Shown: positions 1 to 7,960, counted from the first letter of the stretch. The stretch: DNA of 20,846 nt from UBA12088 sp041920275 (GCA_041920275.1 JAYRSE010000004.1:1-20846), one strand, 5' to 3'. The notes: generated from the letters alone by a model not told the origin. Numbers and translations: made by a program.

Positions 1-2
1 GA

Positions 3-1655
3 ACCGCCAATCAGAACTACGCGGTGTGTCTCGATCAGCACCTTACCGACAAGCTCGTACTCGCGAAGAATGTATCATCGAACGACAGTTCCGGCACCAC
101 GCTGGCGTCGAGCACCGTCACGTGGGCGAGCGACTGGTATACTGTGGAGGTTGATTGGCTTACTTCCGGTATCTTTGTGTCGGTATACACAAGTGGCGGA
201 ACACTCTTTGCAACGACGAGTGTGTCGGATACCACCTATACCACCGGGGACGGATTCGGTTTCTCCTTCAACTTCCAAGGTGACGGGTGGGATTTCTTCT
301 CCGTGAGACCGGCAACCGATGTTGAGCCGAGCGCGTTCTTCGGGTTGGAGCAAGGGAAGGACGGTGCGAGTTGGAAGGCGGCGCAAAACATGTTCATCAG
401 TCAAGCGCAAGAGGAGCCGTTCCGGGTGCGTTTCGCGATCGAGAACAGTGGCCCGGAGATCACCGAGCGCAACTGGCGTTTGGAGTATGCCGATCGTACG
501 GGGTATGGCACGTGTGCCGCGGTGCCGGATATCGAGTATGTCGACGTTGAGAACAGTGCCGGGTGTGGCGTCGGTGCGGTATGTATGGTGGAAACGGATG
601 ATTATGCGGACGGTGCTTCAACGCAGCAACTATTGAATTCCGACTCATACCTGCGCTTCGCGCAAGGTGTCCTCATCGAGGATCCGAGCAACGAGACGTC
701 CGACATGACCTTGGGCGAGGGGTACATGACGGAGGTCGAGTACGCCATCAAACTTACCGAAAACGCTACGGCGGACAGCTACTGTATGCGTGTCACCAAC
801 GGCGGTTCCGAGCTCGACTCTTACGCGAACATCGCGGAGGTGACCGCGAAGTACGGACCATCGATCTCGAACTGGACCCTCAACAACGACGAGCCGATCG
901 CGCTTGTTGAGGGGGGTACGTTCACCGTCTATGCGACCGGCACCGTGGTCGATCTCAACGGAGCGTCGGACATACTGTACGCGACCGGTACCGTGTACCG
1001 TTCGGGAGTGGGTGCGCAGTGTGTCGACGACCCGAACAACTGCTACCAGATCAACTCGCTCGAGTGCCCGCTCGTTGATTGTGAGGGTAATTCATGCACC
1101 ATCGAGTGTTCCGCCGATCTTCAGTTCTTTGCGGACCCAACCGATCCCGGAAGCGTATACGATAGTGAAGAGTGGCTCGCGGATGTTTTCGTGGTCGACT
1201 CGACCGACAACGTGGCGACGACCACGTCGTACGATCCCGGTGTCGAGGTGGACGTGCTTACGCTCTGGGGACTTGCTCCCAAGACCGGCTTGATCTCGTA
1301 CGGCGCATTGGGACTTGGCGAGGATACTGATGATTTCAATGCGACCACCACCTTCCAGAACACGGGCAATGATAGTATCGATATCACCCTCGAGGGTACC
1401 GATATGACCGCGGGAGGCGGGAGCGTGATCCCGGTCGGGAACCAGATCGCGTCCACCACGCCGTTCGTGTACAGTGCGTGCACCATCTGCGTCTCGTTGA
1501 GCGGTGCGGCGAGTCCGTTCGAGCTTGATCTGCCGAAACCCACGAGCACGACACCGGTAAGCGACGAGATCTACTGGGGTGTGTATGTTCCGACGACCGG
1601 CGTTACCGGAGCGACCCATGCGGGATTGAACACGTTCTATGCGACCGGCGATTGA
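3..1655 (+). CDS. Large secreted surface protein, 5'-truncated by window edge
   Basis: The reading frame is open from the first bases of the window, so the start lies upstream; the GTG at 24 is probably internal. About 550 codons are visible. Residues 1-105 alternate hydrophobic and Thr/Ser residues and contain W-Y-V-E-V and W-D-F-F motifs, resembling a concanavalin-A/LamG-like beta-sandwich. The rest is a string of beta-rich segments rich in Thr, Ser, Asp and Gly, with many cysteines (for example around 'CVDDPNNC' and 'CPLVDCEGNSC') that could form disulfides outside the cell. The last ~190 residues align by eye with the end of the secreted protein at 7961-9847: shared 'ADPTD', 'TTT-ATGN/FQNTGN' and 'YWG(V/I)-VP' motifs. 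No membrane anchor is seen at the C-terminus. It is an exported surface protein of unknown binding partner. The stop TGA overlaps a possible TTG start of the next gene. Confidence 0.85.
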   Translation, partial: TANQNYAVCLDQHLTDKLVLAKNVSSNDSSGTTLASSTVTWASDWYTVEVDWLTSGIFVSVYTSGGTLFATTSVSDTTYTTGDGFGFSFNFQGDGWDFFSVRPATDVEPSAFFGLEQGKDGASWKAAQNMFISQAQEEPFRVRFAIENSGPEITERNWRLEYADRTGYGTCAAVPDIEYVDVENSAGCGVGAVCMVETDDYADGASTQQLLNSDSYLRFAQGVLIEDPSNETSDMTLGEGYMTEVEYAIKLTENATADSYCMRVTNGGSELDSYANIAEVTAKYGPSISNWTLNNDEPIALVEGGTFTVYATGTVVDLNGASDILYATGTVYRSGVGAQCVDDPNNCYQINSLECPLVDCEGNSCTIECSADLQFFADPTDPGSVYDSEEWLADVFVVDSTDNVATTTSYDPGVEVDVLTLWGLAPKTGLISYGALGLGEDTDDFNATTTFQNTGNDSIDITLEGTDMTAGGGSVIPVGNQIASTTPFVYSACTICVSLSGAASPFELDLPKPTSTTPVSDEIYWGVYVPTTGVTGATHAGLNTFYATGD

Positions 1656-1687
1656 TAAATGACACATCTTATTCACTAATCAACAGT

Positions 1688-2371
1688 ATGCGCATACTTG
1701 GCATCATACTCATTGCGATACTTTTCGGAGGTGGGGGTACATACCTGTGGGTGTACTACGGCGGCTTCGAAGGTGAACGGACAAGTGTCGTCGCATTCAT
1801 CGATGCGTACAGTGCGTACGATATCGCGGCGTCGCAGGTCGCGGATATGGTGCATGAGCCCGGGACGACGCGCAATACCGATCGGAGCAACCTGCTTGCG
1901 CTGCTCGAGCGAATACTCACCGCTCCGCTCGAGGCGGACGAACGAGCGAAGCTTGCGCGAGTGGCGTACGGGCATCTCGATTCGATACAGAACGACATTG
2001 CGGAAGCGAAGCGGGCGCATGAGGAGCTCTATGCGATCATTCAGGACCTCGACAACATGTCGCGCATCTTTCGCGGTGTGCGGGCGGGAGAGCAGGCGAG
2101 CGGACTGGTGTCGCTCGCGCGGGAACGTGCAGAAACATCCGCGCGCATCATCGCGAACCTCTCGGAGACGCATGAGTACACCTATGCGATCATTACCAGA
2201 GTGCTCGAGGACGAGGGGGCGCTTACGGACGAGCATAAACAGTCCATCAACACGATCACGAGCGAGGCCGAGTCGCGACATGGGGCACTCGAAGAGCAGT
2301 ACGAGCGATTCATGGCCCAGGGTGAGGCGCTCGATCTTGCGTTCGATCAGTTCGTGCACGATACGCTATAG
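1688..2371 (+). CDS. Membrane-anchored helical protein of unknown function
   Basis: This is a 227-residue protein when started at the ATG 1688. The first residues (MRILGIILIAILF) lead straight into one hydrophobic helix (about 4-25). The rest is strongly helical and charged, with heptad-like patterns (about residues 70-215) that suggest a coiled coil. The frame also runs back to a TTG at 1652 that overlaps the previous stop, but that would add 12 residues ahead of a good signal anchor. A -10-like ACTAAT sits seven bases before the ATG, so a leaderless start is possible but weak. It follows the surface-protein gene in the same direction and is probably cotranscribed. I recognise no family; a membrane-tethered stalk or sensor is only a guess. 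Confidence 0.75.
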   Translation: MRILGIILIAILFGGGGTYLWVYYGGFEGERTSVVAFIDAYSAYDIAASQVADMVHEPGTTRNTDRSNLLALLERILTAPLEADERAKLARVAYGHLDSIQNDIAEAKRAHEELYAIIQDLDNMSRIFRGVRAGEQASGLVSLARERAETSARIIANLSETHEYTYAIITRVLEDEGALTDEHKQSINTITSEAESRHGALEEQYERFMAQGEALDLAFDQFVHDTL

Positions 2372-2433
2372 GTGGAGCACCGGACAGTGCTCACGCCAAA
2401 TATGGAACGTGCGGAACTGTCGATACGACGTCG

Positions 2434-2461
2434 TTGACAAAGTGTCCTCGGGTGATACGAT
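2434..2461 (+). promoter_or_regulatory. Sigma-70-type promoter with palindrome over the -35
   Basis: A perfect TTGACA (2434-2439), a 16-base spacer and TACGAT (2456-2461) make the best -35/-10 pair in the window. The 10-base palindrome ACGACGTCGT (2425-2434) abuts and overlaps the -35 by one base. Transcription would begin near 2468 and meet the strong terminator at 2542-2568. Confidence 0.6.
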
Positions 2462-2467
2462 GTGCAC

Positions 2468-2568
2468 ATGTATCGAGCATGCATGATGCCCATGCGCAGT
2501 TACCATCCGTAGCGGGGCGTTTTGTGCACTTCGAACATGCGACCCCGTTCACGGGGTTTTTATTTTTT
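2468..2568 (+). ncRNA. Possible ~100-nt leader or small RNA ending at a terminator
   Basis: A consensus promoter lies upstream and an intrinsic terminator ends the stretch, giving an RNA of about 100 nt. The stretch has several short self-complementary words (GTGCAC twice, GCATGC) but no tRNA, SRP or 6S signature that I can recognise. It may be a free small RNA, or the leader of the gene at 2582 with a terminator that can be read through. The boundaries are inferred from the promoter and hairpin only. Confidence 0.35.
2542..2568 (+). terminator. Intrinsic terminator just before the SAM-hydrolase-like gene
   Basis: ACCCCGT / ACGGGGT form a 7-bp perfect stem around a two-base centre (2542-2557). 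It is followed by TTTT, A, TTTTTT. It ends 13 bases before the ATG at 2582, so it either closes the upstream unit or acts as an attenuator for the downstream gene. Confidence 0.75.
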
Positions 2569-2581
2569 ATCCCAACCATCT

Positions 2582-3388
2582 ATGTACATCACACTTATCA
2601 CCGATTGCGCCGATGCGAATGCGCGCGGAAGGCAGACCACCAGGATCCGATCGACCACCGGATGTTCGCCATCGTTCGTACCGGTATCGGGATCGCTCGA
2701 TCGTTGCGCTTCACTTGAAGCTTCGGGCAATATCGTCGACATGCTCGATGCGGCGGGCGACGGAGAAGGTATCGTGCTTGCGAACGTCGCACCGCGGCAA
2801 GGCGTGGAGCGACATTGGGGGAACGGTACGCCGTTCGGCTTCTTCCGATATCGGCGCTCCTTGGTGTGTACGACCGTAAGCGGAGCCATGCTCTCGGTGC
2901 CCTTCAAAATGGGTTTATTCGAAAGGTATTTCGTACTCGATATGCATCAAACACTTCTTCGTATGGCACACGCTGGAGTGATCCGCTCGGAGGATGTTGA
3001 GCGCATCGGCGCCTCACAGTTCCGCAGTTTCGATTTCCTTCCTCTTGTCGCGTGGTGGATACATCAAGGTGGTGACCCTGTGACCCATGAGTATCCGACC
3101 ACCGACATACCGGAGACAAAAGATGAGGTGTGGTGTGTGGATAACTTCGGCAACATGAAGACCACGATCCTCGCGGAAGAGCTTCCTTTCGTCCAAGGAC
3201 TTGTCCCGACTCGGTTCGGTGAACTCCCGTTCGTTCGATCGTTGAAAGATGTACCGGACGGTACCGCGGCGATCACGGTAGGGAGCAGCGGTATCGATGC
3301 GCGGCGTTTCGTGGAGATCGTCGTGCAGGGCGGACACGCCGCAGAGCGCTTCGGTGTTCGAACGGGAGATCCGGTGTTCGATCGGTAA
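2582..3388 (+). CDS. SAM-hydrolase-like protein (DUF62 / SAM hydroxide adenosyltransferase family)
   Basis: This is a 268-residue protein from ATG 2582. That start gives MYITLITDCAD, matching the 'ITL-TD' opening strand of the family, whereas the longer frame to 2522 would cross the terminator. The N-terminal domain (1-125) has 'VLANVAPRQG' where family members carry the Asp/Arg region. The C-terminal domain has the hallmark DNFGN (187-191) followed by K-T-T, and 'VEIVVQGGHAAERFGVRTGDPV' near the end, where the family typically has E-I-x-x-x-x-G-x-A and G-D-x-V. Enzymes of the family attack S-adenosylmethionine with water or halide, releasing adenosine and methionine. The first aspartate-rich loop (DCADANARG) differs from the usual 'DFG-D', so activity should not be assumed. 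It appears to be cytoplasmic and has no visible Shine-Dalgarno site. Confidence 0.72.
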   Translation: MYITLITDCADANARGRQTTRIRSTTGCSPSFVPVSGSLDRCASLEASGNIVDMLDAAGDGEGIVLANVAPRQGVERHWGNGTPFGFFRYRRSLVCTTVSGAMLSVPFKMGLFERYFVLDMHQTLLRMAHAGVIRSEDVERIGASQFRSFDFLPLVAWWIHQGGDPVTHEYPTTDIPETKDEVWCVDNFGNMKTTILAEELPFVQGLVPTRFGELPFVRSLKDVPDGTAAITVGSSGIDARRFVEIVVQGGHAAERFGVRTGDPVFDR

Positions 3389-3399
3389 CGACGTCGTTA
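3386..3399. promoter_or_regulatory. 14-base perfect palindrome at the gene end
   Basis: TAACGACGTCGTTA is a perfect palindrome that includes the stop codon of the SAM-hydrolase-like gene and lies just upstream of the promoter at 3422-3451. Its core ACGACGTCGT also occurs at 2425-2434, at the promoter on the other side of the same gene. A dimeric repressor site is the simplest reading. Confidence 0.4.
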
Positions 3400-3421
3400 G
3401 GTACGTGTGGGGGTAGTGCCT

Positions 3422-3451
3422 TTGAAGGGAGTGGTGTGTTTCGAGTATACT
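3422..3451 (+). promoter_or_regulatory. Promoter of the fibronectin-ABC operon
   Basis: TTGAAG (3422-3427), an 18-base spacer and TATACT (3446-3451). The same TATACT hexamer recurs before the genes at 7961, 12379 and 16163. Transcription would start near 3458, about 75 bases before the chosen ATG, which rules out the longer reading frame beginning at 3436. Confidence 0.55.
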
Positions 3452-3531
3452 GGTCATATCGATCGTGCGCGGAAGCGGAATGGCTTCGCATGCGATGGCG
3501 TGTGCTTGAGAAGGGTGTCGCGCACCGATCG

Positions 3532-5007
3532 ATGAACGGTATGTCTTTTCGCACCTTTGCCATCTCGTGCATAGTCCTGCTCGTCGGCGTGTCTCTCGCC
3601 GGCGTGCAATTCTCCGTTCATGCGCAAAGTTCTCCCTCCATTACGAATGTGCGAGTAGCGTCCTCGACCGAAAACACGGCGGTCATTACCTGGAGCACCA
3701 ACGTTCCCGCGGATTCCATTGTGAACTTCGGGAAACAACCCCACTACGGTGTGGTGCGTGATCCGCTTTCCGACAAGACCGTACATTCGGTGACGCTTGA
3801 GGATCTTGACGCCTCCACTGTCTACCATTTTCGCGTCTCTTCGGCCGACACTGCGGGCAATCAGGCGGTTTCCGGCGACTTTGTGTTCATGACGCCCGGT
3901 TTCGAGGATATCGAGGACATAGAAAAGGTCTCCTCCCCCGAACAACAGTCGCTCGTGGGGCGCGCAGCGGACATCATCTCGCAGGTGACCGATCCGGAAG
4001 CGTTGAAGTTGATCCAAGAGCAGGTTTCGGAACAGGCGCAGGACCTTTTGCGAGCGCCCGAAGTGATCGGTCGTCCCCGTGCGATCGACATCACCGCCGA
4101 TTCCGCAAAGATCATATGGGCTACGAGCAGGGACAGTAACTCCATCGTGCGCTACTCCGCGGAGTATGAGTGGAACGGAAGTACGTACCGGCGGACGGAG
4201 GCGCGGCTGGACGATTCGGTCAAGGACCATGAGGTGTTGGTCACCGGACTCGCCGCGGGGACAACGTACCACTTCCAAGTCGAGTCACAGGACGAGTTCG
4301 GCCTCTCGGGTACGAGCGATGATGTGACCTTCGAGACGAAGTCTCCGATACCGACGATCGAAGATGTGCAGATCATCAAGATCGAGGAGGATAGCGCCAC
4401 ATTCGCATGGTCGACGAACATTCCCGCGGCCGGTGCGGTCGTGTACGAGAACACGGTCACCGGTGAGATACGTTCGGAAGGCAGTCCGGAGTTTCTGACC
4501 ACGCAGACGGTGCGTCTCACCGACCTGACGCTCGGCGCGACCTACATCGCGACGGTGAGCGCGGAGAACGAACAGGGAGAAGCGATGGAGAGCGAGCCGA
4601 TCACGTTCACGACCGTTCGCGACGAGGAGCCGCCGATCATAAGCCGGGTGAACAACGAATCGACGCTCTACCCGGGCGCGGAGACCAAGATCCAGACCAT
4701 CGTCTCGTGGGGCACCGACGAGCCGTCATTTTGCACGTTCCATTACAATGAAGGGTTGGCCGGTGCCGAGGGTGCGCATGATCTGCCGGCGAACACCGAG
4801 CCCTCGATCGATCATGTGCGCGTGGTCACCGAATTCCAGCCCTCGACCGTATACAAGTTCTGGGTATCGTGCGAAGATAGGAGTGAAAACGTGACCAGAT
4901 CCGAAGATTTCGTACTCTTCACGCCGGAAAAGGAAAAGAGCATCATCGACATCATCCTCGAGAACTTCGAAGGCACCTTTGGTTGGGTGAAGAACATCGG
5001 TAAGTAG
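3532..5007 (+). CDS. Secreted protein with about four fibronectin type III-like domains
   Basis: 491 residues from ATG 3532 (ATG 3541 is equally possible). The signal peptide is M-S-F-R-T-F followed by a hydrophobic core and V-H-A-Q (cleavage about residue 31). Repeated FN3 features, 'A-I-T/F-W-S/A-T', 'SIV-(F/Y)' and 'L-(A/T)G-TYHF-V-(S/E)(A/S)-D', appear near 35-125, 195-285, 286-375 and 376-470. A helical linker (about 126-195) separates the first two. The end (E-K-E-K-S-I-I-D-I-I-L) is an amphipathic helix rather than a clear transmembrane anchor. It is followed 98 bases later by an ABC ATPase and then a permease. It occupies the place where a MacA-type adaptor might be expected but has no adaptor hairpin or lipoyl domain, so it may be a substrate-binding or surface partner. 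That role is inference. Confidence 0.8.
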   Translation: MNGMSFRTFAISCIVLLVGVSLAGVQFSVHAQSSPSITNVRVASSTENTAVITWSTNVPADSIVNFGKQPHYGVVRDPLSDKTVHSVTLEDLDASTVYHFRVSSADTAGNQAVSGDFVFMTPGFEDIEDIEKVSSPEQQSLVGRAADIISQVTDPEALKLIQEQVSEQAQDLLRAPEVIGRPRAIDITADSAKIIWATSRDSNSIVRYSAEYEWNGSTYRRTEARLDDSVKDHEVLVTGLAAGTTYHFQVESQDEFGLSGTSDDVTFETKSPIPTIEDVQIIKIEEDSATFAWSTNIPAAGAVVYENTVTGEIRSEGSPEFLTTQTVRLTDLTLGATYIATVSAENEQGEAMESEPITFTTVRDEEPPIISRVNNESTLYPGAETKIQTIVSWGTDEPSFCTFHYNEGLAGAEGAHDLPANTEPSIDHVRVVTEFQPSTVYKFWVSCEDRSENVTRSEDFVLFTPEKEKSIIDIILENFEGTFGWVKNIGK

Positions 5008-5105
5008 TATGATAACGATACGAGCATGGCTGTCCGGATTTGGGAACGATGAGGTCGTCTCGGCAGCATTCCCATCCCCATTCGCTCCCCCCATGCGATA
5101 CTCCT

Positions 5106-6554
5106 ATGCGTAACATCATCACCACAGATCATGTCGATGTGACCTACAATGCGGGTCAATCGAACGAATTCAAGGCGCTCGTGGATGTGTCGATCGAGAT
5201 AGCCGCGCGCGAGTATATCATTTTCTTCGGTCCCTCAGGATGCGGTAAATCGACCCTCTTGTACTCGATCTTCGGTGTGCTCGCCCCCACCGCCGGCAAG
5301 GTGGTGGTGAAGGGTGATTCCATTTATGACTACGAACCGATGGAGCTTGTGATGTACCAGCGCAAGACGATGGGCATCATGTACCAGTCCTTCAACCTGA
5401 TCCCGTCACTTACCGTTCTCGACAACGTGCAACTCCCGCTCATTTTTGCCGGTCTGCCACCCTCGGTGCGAGAGCGTCAAGCGATGAATCTGCTCGAGCG
5501 TTTCGGCATCGCACATGTCGCCTATAAACGACCGAGCTTGCTTTCGGGCGGACAGCAGCAGCGCGTGTCGGTGGCGCGCAGCTTGGTGAACGATCCTGAG
5601 ATCCTCATTGCGGACGAGCCGGTCGGTAACCTCGATGCCGTTTCGGCGGAAGCGGTCATGAACACACTCGAAGAGATCAACCTCAAAGACAAGAAGACCG
5701 TGCTGCTGGTCACGCACGATGCGAAATACCTCCCGTACGCTCACCGGGTCATGTACCTCGACTACGGAAAGGTCGATCGTATCGTGATGAATCCGGAGAA
5801 GGCGCAGATCAAGAAGGTGCGTCCCGGGGAGACGATCGTCACTGAAATTGAGCAGCTCGCACGTATCTATCCGTACGACACGCCCGATCAGCTGCGCGTG
5901 AAGTCGATCGTGAACTACCTCACCCAGAATCTCTCGTTCGATCAGATCGTGCGCTTGGAGAAATTCACGCAAATGGTGATCGAGGGAGTGCTGTCTTCAG
6001 ACCAGTTCAAGTCCATTTTGACCACCGACTACGAGCAAGGCGGGTGCGGTATCAAACCGAAGCAGGCCGAGGATATGGCGCATCGCATGTTCGAAATGCT
6101 CGAGCGGTCCAAGGATATCGTGAGATTCCGCCGCGCTCACCAGGGCTCGCATACGATCGACATGGTCAAGATGGAGATCGTGAAGCATGTGCACGGATAC
6201 ATGGTGGAGGAGTACCGAGTGGAGCCGGACTCCATACTGCTCGAGATCCTCACGAAAATGGTCACCAATCGCGTGTACGGGTACATCACCCGTGAGGAGT
6301 TCCACCGTCAGCTCCGCCTGTCGCGCGATGCGGGTGGTGCGGGTTTCGATATCTACCTCGCGTCCGACCTCTCGCGGTACTTGGAGAAGTTGATCGCCCA
6401 GGGCGTCTCGCACTTCTCACAGCACCAGGAGGCGAAGCCGGATTCCACCAACCTTCACGCACAGCAGGCGAAGAAGTTCGAGGAGATGAACAAGGGACTC
6501 TTTGAGCGGATCAAGAGCGTGCTGCATCGGAAGGGTGGGGCGAAGAGTGCATAA
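5106..6554 (+). CDS. MacB/LolD-type ABC transporter ATP-binding protein with long C-terminal extension
   Basis: 482 residues from ATG 5106 (M-R-N-I-I-T-T-D). The upstream frame to 5040 adds a low-quality His/Pro stretch. Walker A is GPSGCGKST (42-50). It is followed by a Q-loop in 'MYQSFNLIPSLTVLDNV', the signature LLSGGQQQRVSVARSL, Walker B ILIADEPVGNLD and the switch histidine in LLVTHD, all in family order. The 'NLIPSLTVLDNV' and 'ADEPVGNLD' wording is typical of the MacB/LolD/FtsE class. These proteins normally end near residue 230; here about 245 more residues follow, helical, charged and poor in predicted strands, containing 'GGCGIKPKQAEDMAHRMFEML'. With the permease at 6608 it should form an ATP-driven exporter or mechanotransmission complex. 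The extension has no function I can name. Confidence 0.88.
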   Translation: MRNIITTDHVDVTYNAGQSNEFKALVDVSIEIAAREYIIFFGPSGCGKSTLLYSIFGVLAPTAGKVVVKGDSIYDYEPMELVMYQRKTMGIMYQSFNLIPSLTVLDNVQLPLIFAGLPPSVRERQAMNLLERFGIAHVAYKRPSLLSGGQQQRVSVARSLVNDPEILIADEPVGNLDAVSAEAVMNTLEEINLKDKKTVLLVTHDAKYLPYAHRVMYLDYGKVDRIVMNPEKAQIKKVRPGETIVTEIEQLARIYPYDTPDQLRVKSIVNYLTQNLSFDQIVRLEKFTQMVIEGVLSSDQFKSILTTDYEQGGCGIKPKQAEDMAHRMFEMLERSKDIVRFRRAHQGSHTIDMVKMEIVKHVHGYMVEEYRVEPDSILLEILTKMVTNRVYGYITREEFHRQLRLSRDAGGAGFDIYLASDLSRYLEKLIAQGVSHFSQHQEAKPDSTNLHAQQAKKFEEMNKGLFERIKSVLHRKGGAKSA

Positions 6555-6573
6555 TGAAGCGACATCGGACGGG

Positions 6574-6579
6574 TATGAT
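6574..6579 (+). promoter_or_regulatory. Possible -10 box before the permease gene
   Basis: TATGAT lies 28 bases before the permease ATG, in the 53-base gap after the ATPase gene. No good -35 was found, so the permease may mainly be expressed from the operon promoter. Confidence 0.3.
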
Positions 6580-6607
6580 GCGGTACCATTCATAACACCA
6601 CATACAT

Positions 6608-7816
6608 ATGCGAGCTGCTGACATTGCAAAACTTTCCACACGAGCGTTCAAAACGAATCCAACCCGTACCTGGCTCACCATTTTGGGCATGGGCGTCGGT
6701 ACCGGTGCCGTCGTCACCTTGGTGGGTCTCGGCTTTGGCTTGCAGAACATCATTCTGGAGCAGATCGTGCTCGGTGATACGCTCCTTTCGCTCAATGTGA
6801 CCCCTCCACCCGCACGTTCGGTCGTCTTGAACCCGCAATCGGTGCAGGAGTTCATGGAAATAGAGCACGTGAAGGATGTTGCACCGATGGCGAGCTTTGC
6901 GGCGCTCATCACGTTCGAGGGGCTTACCGGCAACACCTTCCTGCAGGGCGCGAATCCGAACTACTTCCGCTTTACCGGTACCAAAGAGACCGCAGGTCGT
7001 TTGTTCACCGACGGAACGGTCGATGAGGACCGCAGCGGGGTCATACTCACGAGCGCCATGCTCAAACTCTTCGAGGTGGAGGATCCGGAGTCCGCATTGG
7101 GGAAGCAGGTCTCGTTCCGAGTGTTCGTACCAAAAGAGGGAACGAACGAAACAACGGAAATGGAGATAAAGAAACGCTACACCGTGGTCGGTATCAGCAG
7201 CGAGGAGAGCAGGCCGGGCGCCACCATCTTGCTCGACGAGCTTGCGAGTCAGCTTGCGGTCGCAGAGTACGAGCGGGTGCAGGTGCGCGTCGAAGAGGTT
7301 GGGTTCCTCGATCAGGTCACGGCCGCGCTCGTGGAACGCGGGTACGGGGTGACCGCGCTCAGCAAGACGGTGGAGCAGGCGAACAAGATCTTCCAAGGTA
7401 TTCAGGCCGTCCTCGCGGTGTTCGGCGGCATCGCGCTCGTGGTCTCCGCGATCGGTATGTTCAACACGATGACCGTTACGCTCCTCGAGCGTACCGGCGA
7501 GATCGGCATCATGCGTACGCTCGGCGCTTCGTCGAATGATATCAAGATACTCTTCGTCTCGGAGGCGATCATTGTGGGTTTCCTTGGAGGTATGGTCGGT
7601 ATCGCGATCGGGGTGGGGATCGGCTTTTCGCTGAACACCATGGTGAACGTCGCGGCATCCAGTTTTGGGGGTAAGTCCGTCGCGCTGTTCTCGTATCCCG
7701 CCACATTCCTCATCTTCATCGCATCCTTTTCCGCGGTGGTGGGCTTCCTCACCGGTGTGTTCCCCGCGCGTCGCGCCGCCGCACTGAACCCGCTTGATGC
7801 CATACGGTACAAGTAG
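6608..7816 (+). CDS. MacB/FtsX-type ABC transporter permease
   Basis: 402 residues from ATG 6608. Residues 1-45 hold a short amphipathic start and the first transmembrane helix (T-W-L-T-I-L-G-M-G-V-G followed by V-V-T-L-V). A large extracytoplasmic domain (about 50-265) resembles the MacB periplasmic core. Three more helices follow near 275-300, 320-350 and 360-390. The motif 'LLERTGEIGIMRTLGAS' is the FtsX/MacB coupling region that contacts the ATPase, and the end 'P-A-R-R-A-A-A-L-N-P-L-D-A-I-R-Y' is the classic MacB C-terminus. The length (~400) is normal for a stand-alone MacB permease. It pairs with the ATPase immediately upstream. No MacA or TolC partner lies in the window. Macrolide export should not be inferred; the substrate is unknown. 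Confidence 0.9.
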   Translation: MRAADIAKLSTRAFKTNPTRTWLTILGMGVGTGAVVTLVGLGFGLQNIILEQIVLGDTLLSLNVTPPPARSVVLNPQSVQEFMEIEHVKDVAPMASFAALITFEGLTGNTFLQGANPNYFRFTGTKETAGRLFTDGTVDEDRSGVILTSAMLKLFEVEDPESALGKQVSFRVFVPKEGTNETTEMEIKKRYTVVGISSEESRPGATILLDELASQLAVAEYERVQVRVEEVGFLDQVTAALVERGYGVTALSKTVEQANKIFQGIQAVLAVFGGIALVVSAIGMFNTMTVTLLERTGEIGIMRTLGASSNDIKILFVSEAIIVGFLGGMVGIAIGVGIGFSLNTMVNVAASSFGGKSVALFSYPATFLIFIASFSAVVGFLTGVFPARRAAALNPLDAIRYK

Positions 7817-7870
7817 TGTACGTCGCGGTCCTTTCATGGCGGCATATCGGTTGGTGCATGAGTTTGGAGG

Positions 7871-7879
7871 TTATCCACA
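7871..7879 (+). other. DnaA-box-like 9-mer
   Basis: TTATCCACA is an exact match to the consensus DnaA box, in the intergenic region before the secreted protein gene. One box alone does not mark an origin. It could be a regulatory site or chance. Confidence 0.3.
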
Positions 7880-7881
7880 AG

Positions 7882-7916
7882 CGCATGAGATGAAAGCATG
7901 CGAAACGCGGTATACT
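7882..7916 (+). promoter_or_regulatory. Promoter with dyad upstream of the secreted protein gene
   Basis: TATACT (7911-7916) is the -10 box, but no close -35 is seen. An inverted repeat CGCATG-N9-CATGCG (7882-7902) occupies the -35 and spacer region and could bind a regulator. The transcript would start near 7923, about 38 bases before the ATG. Confidence 0.45.
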
Positions 7917-7960
7917 GGAACAAAGGTGTATTTATCAGAGCGCACTAAGAATTACAGGGT

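Noticed and set aside
1092..1676. Long antisense frames such as 1092-1676 and 6590-7837 on the minus strand
   Set aside because: They mirror clear coding genes in the GC-rich sequence and have implausible Arg/His-rich composition without motifs.
2375..2392. Inverted repeat GAGCAC-N6-GTGCTC after the helical protein gene
   Set aside because: The stem is only 6 bp and no T-run follows, so it is not supported as a terminator.
2462..2541. A tRNA or SRP RNA in the stretch between promoter and terminator
   Set aside because: A 'TTCGAA' word suggests a T-loop, but no cloverleaf or acceptor stem can be built, and the SRP core motif is missing.
3136..3144. Reverse-complement DnaA box (TGTGGATAA)
   Set aside because: It lies inside a conserved coding motif (V-D-N) of the SAM-hydrolase-like gene and is explained by the protein.
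5106..7816. Macrolide exporter MacAB
   Set aside because: The class match is good, but there is no MacA, and this ATPase/permease class serves many substrates.
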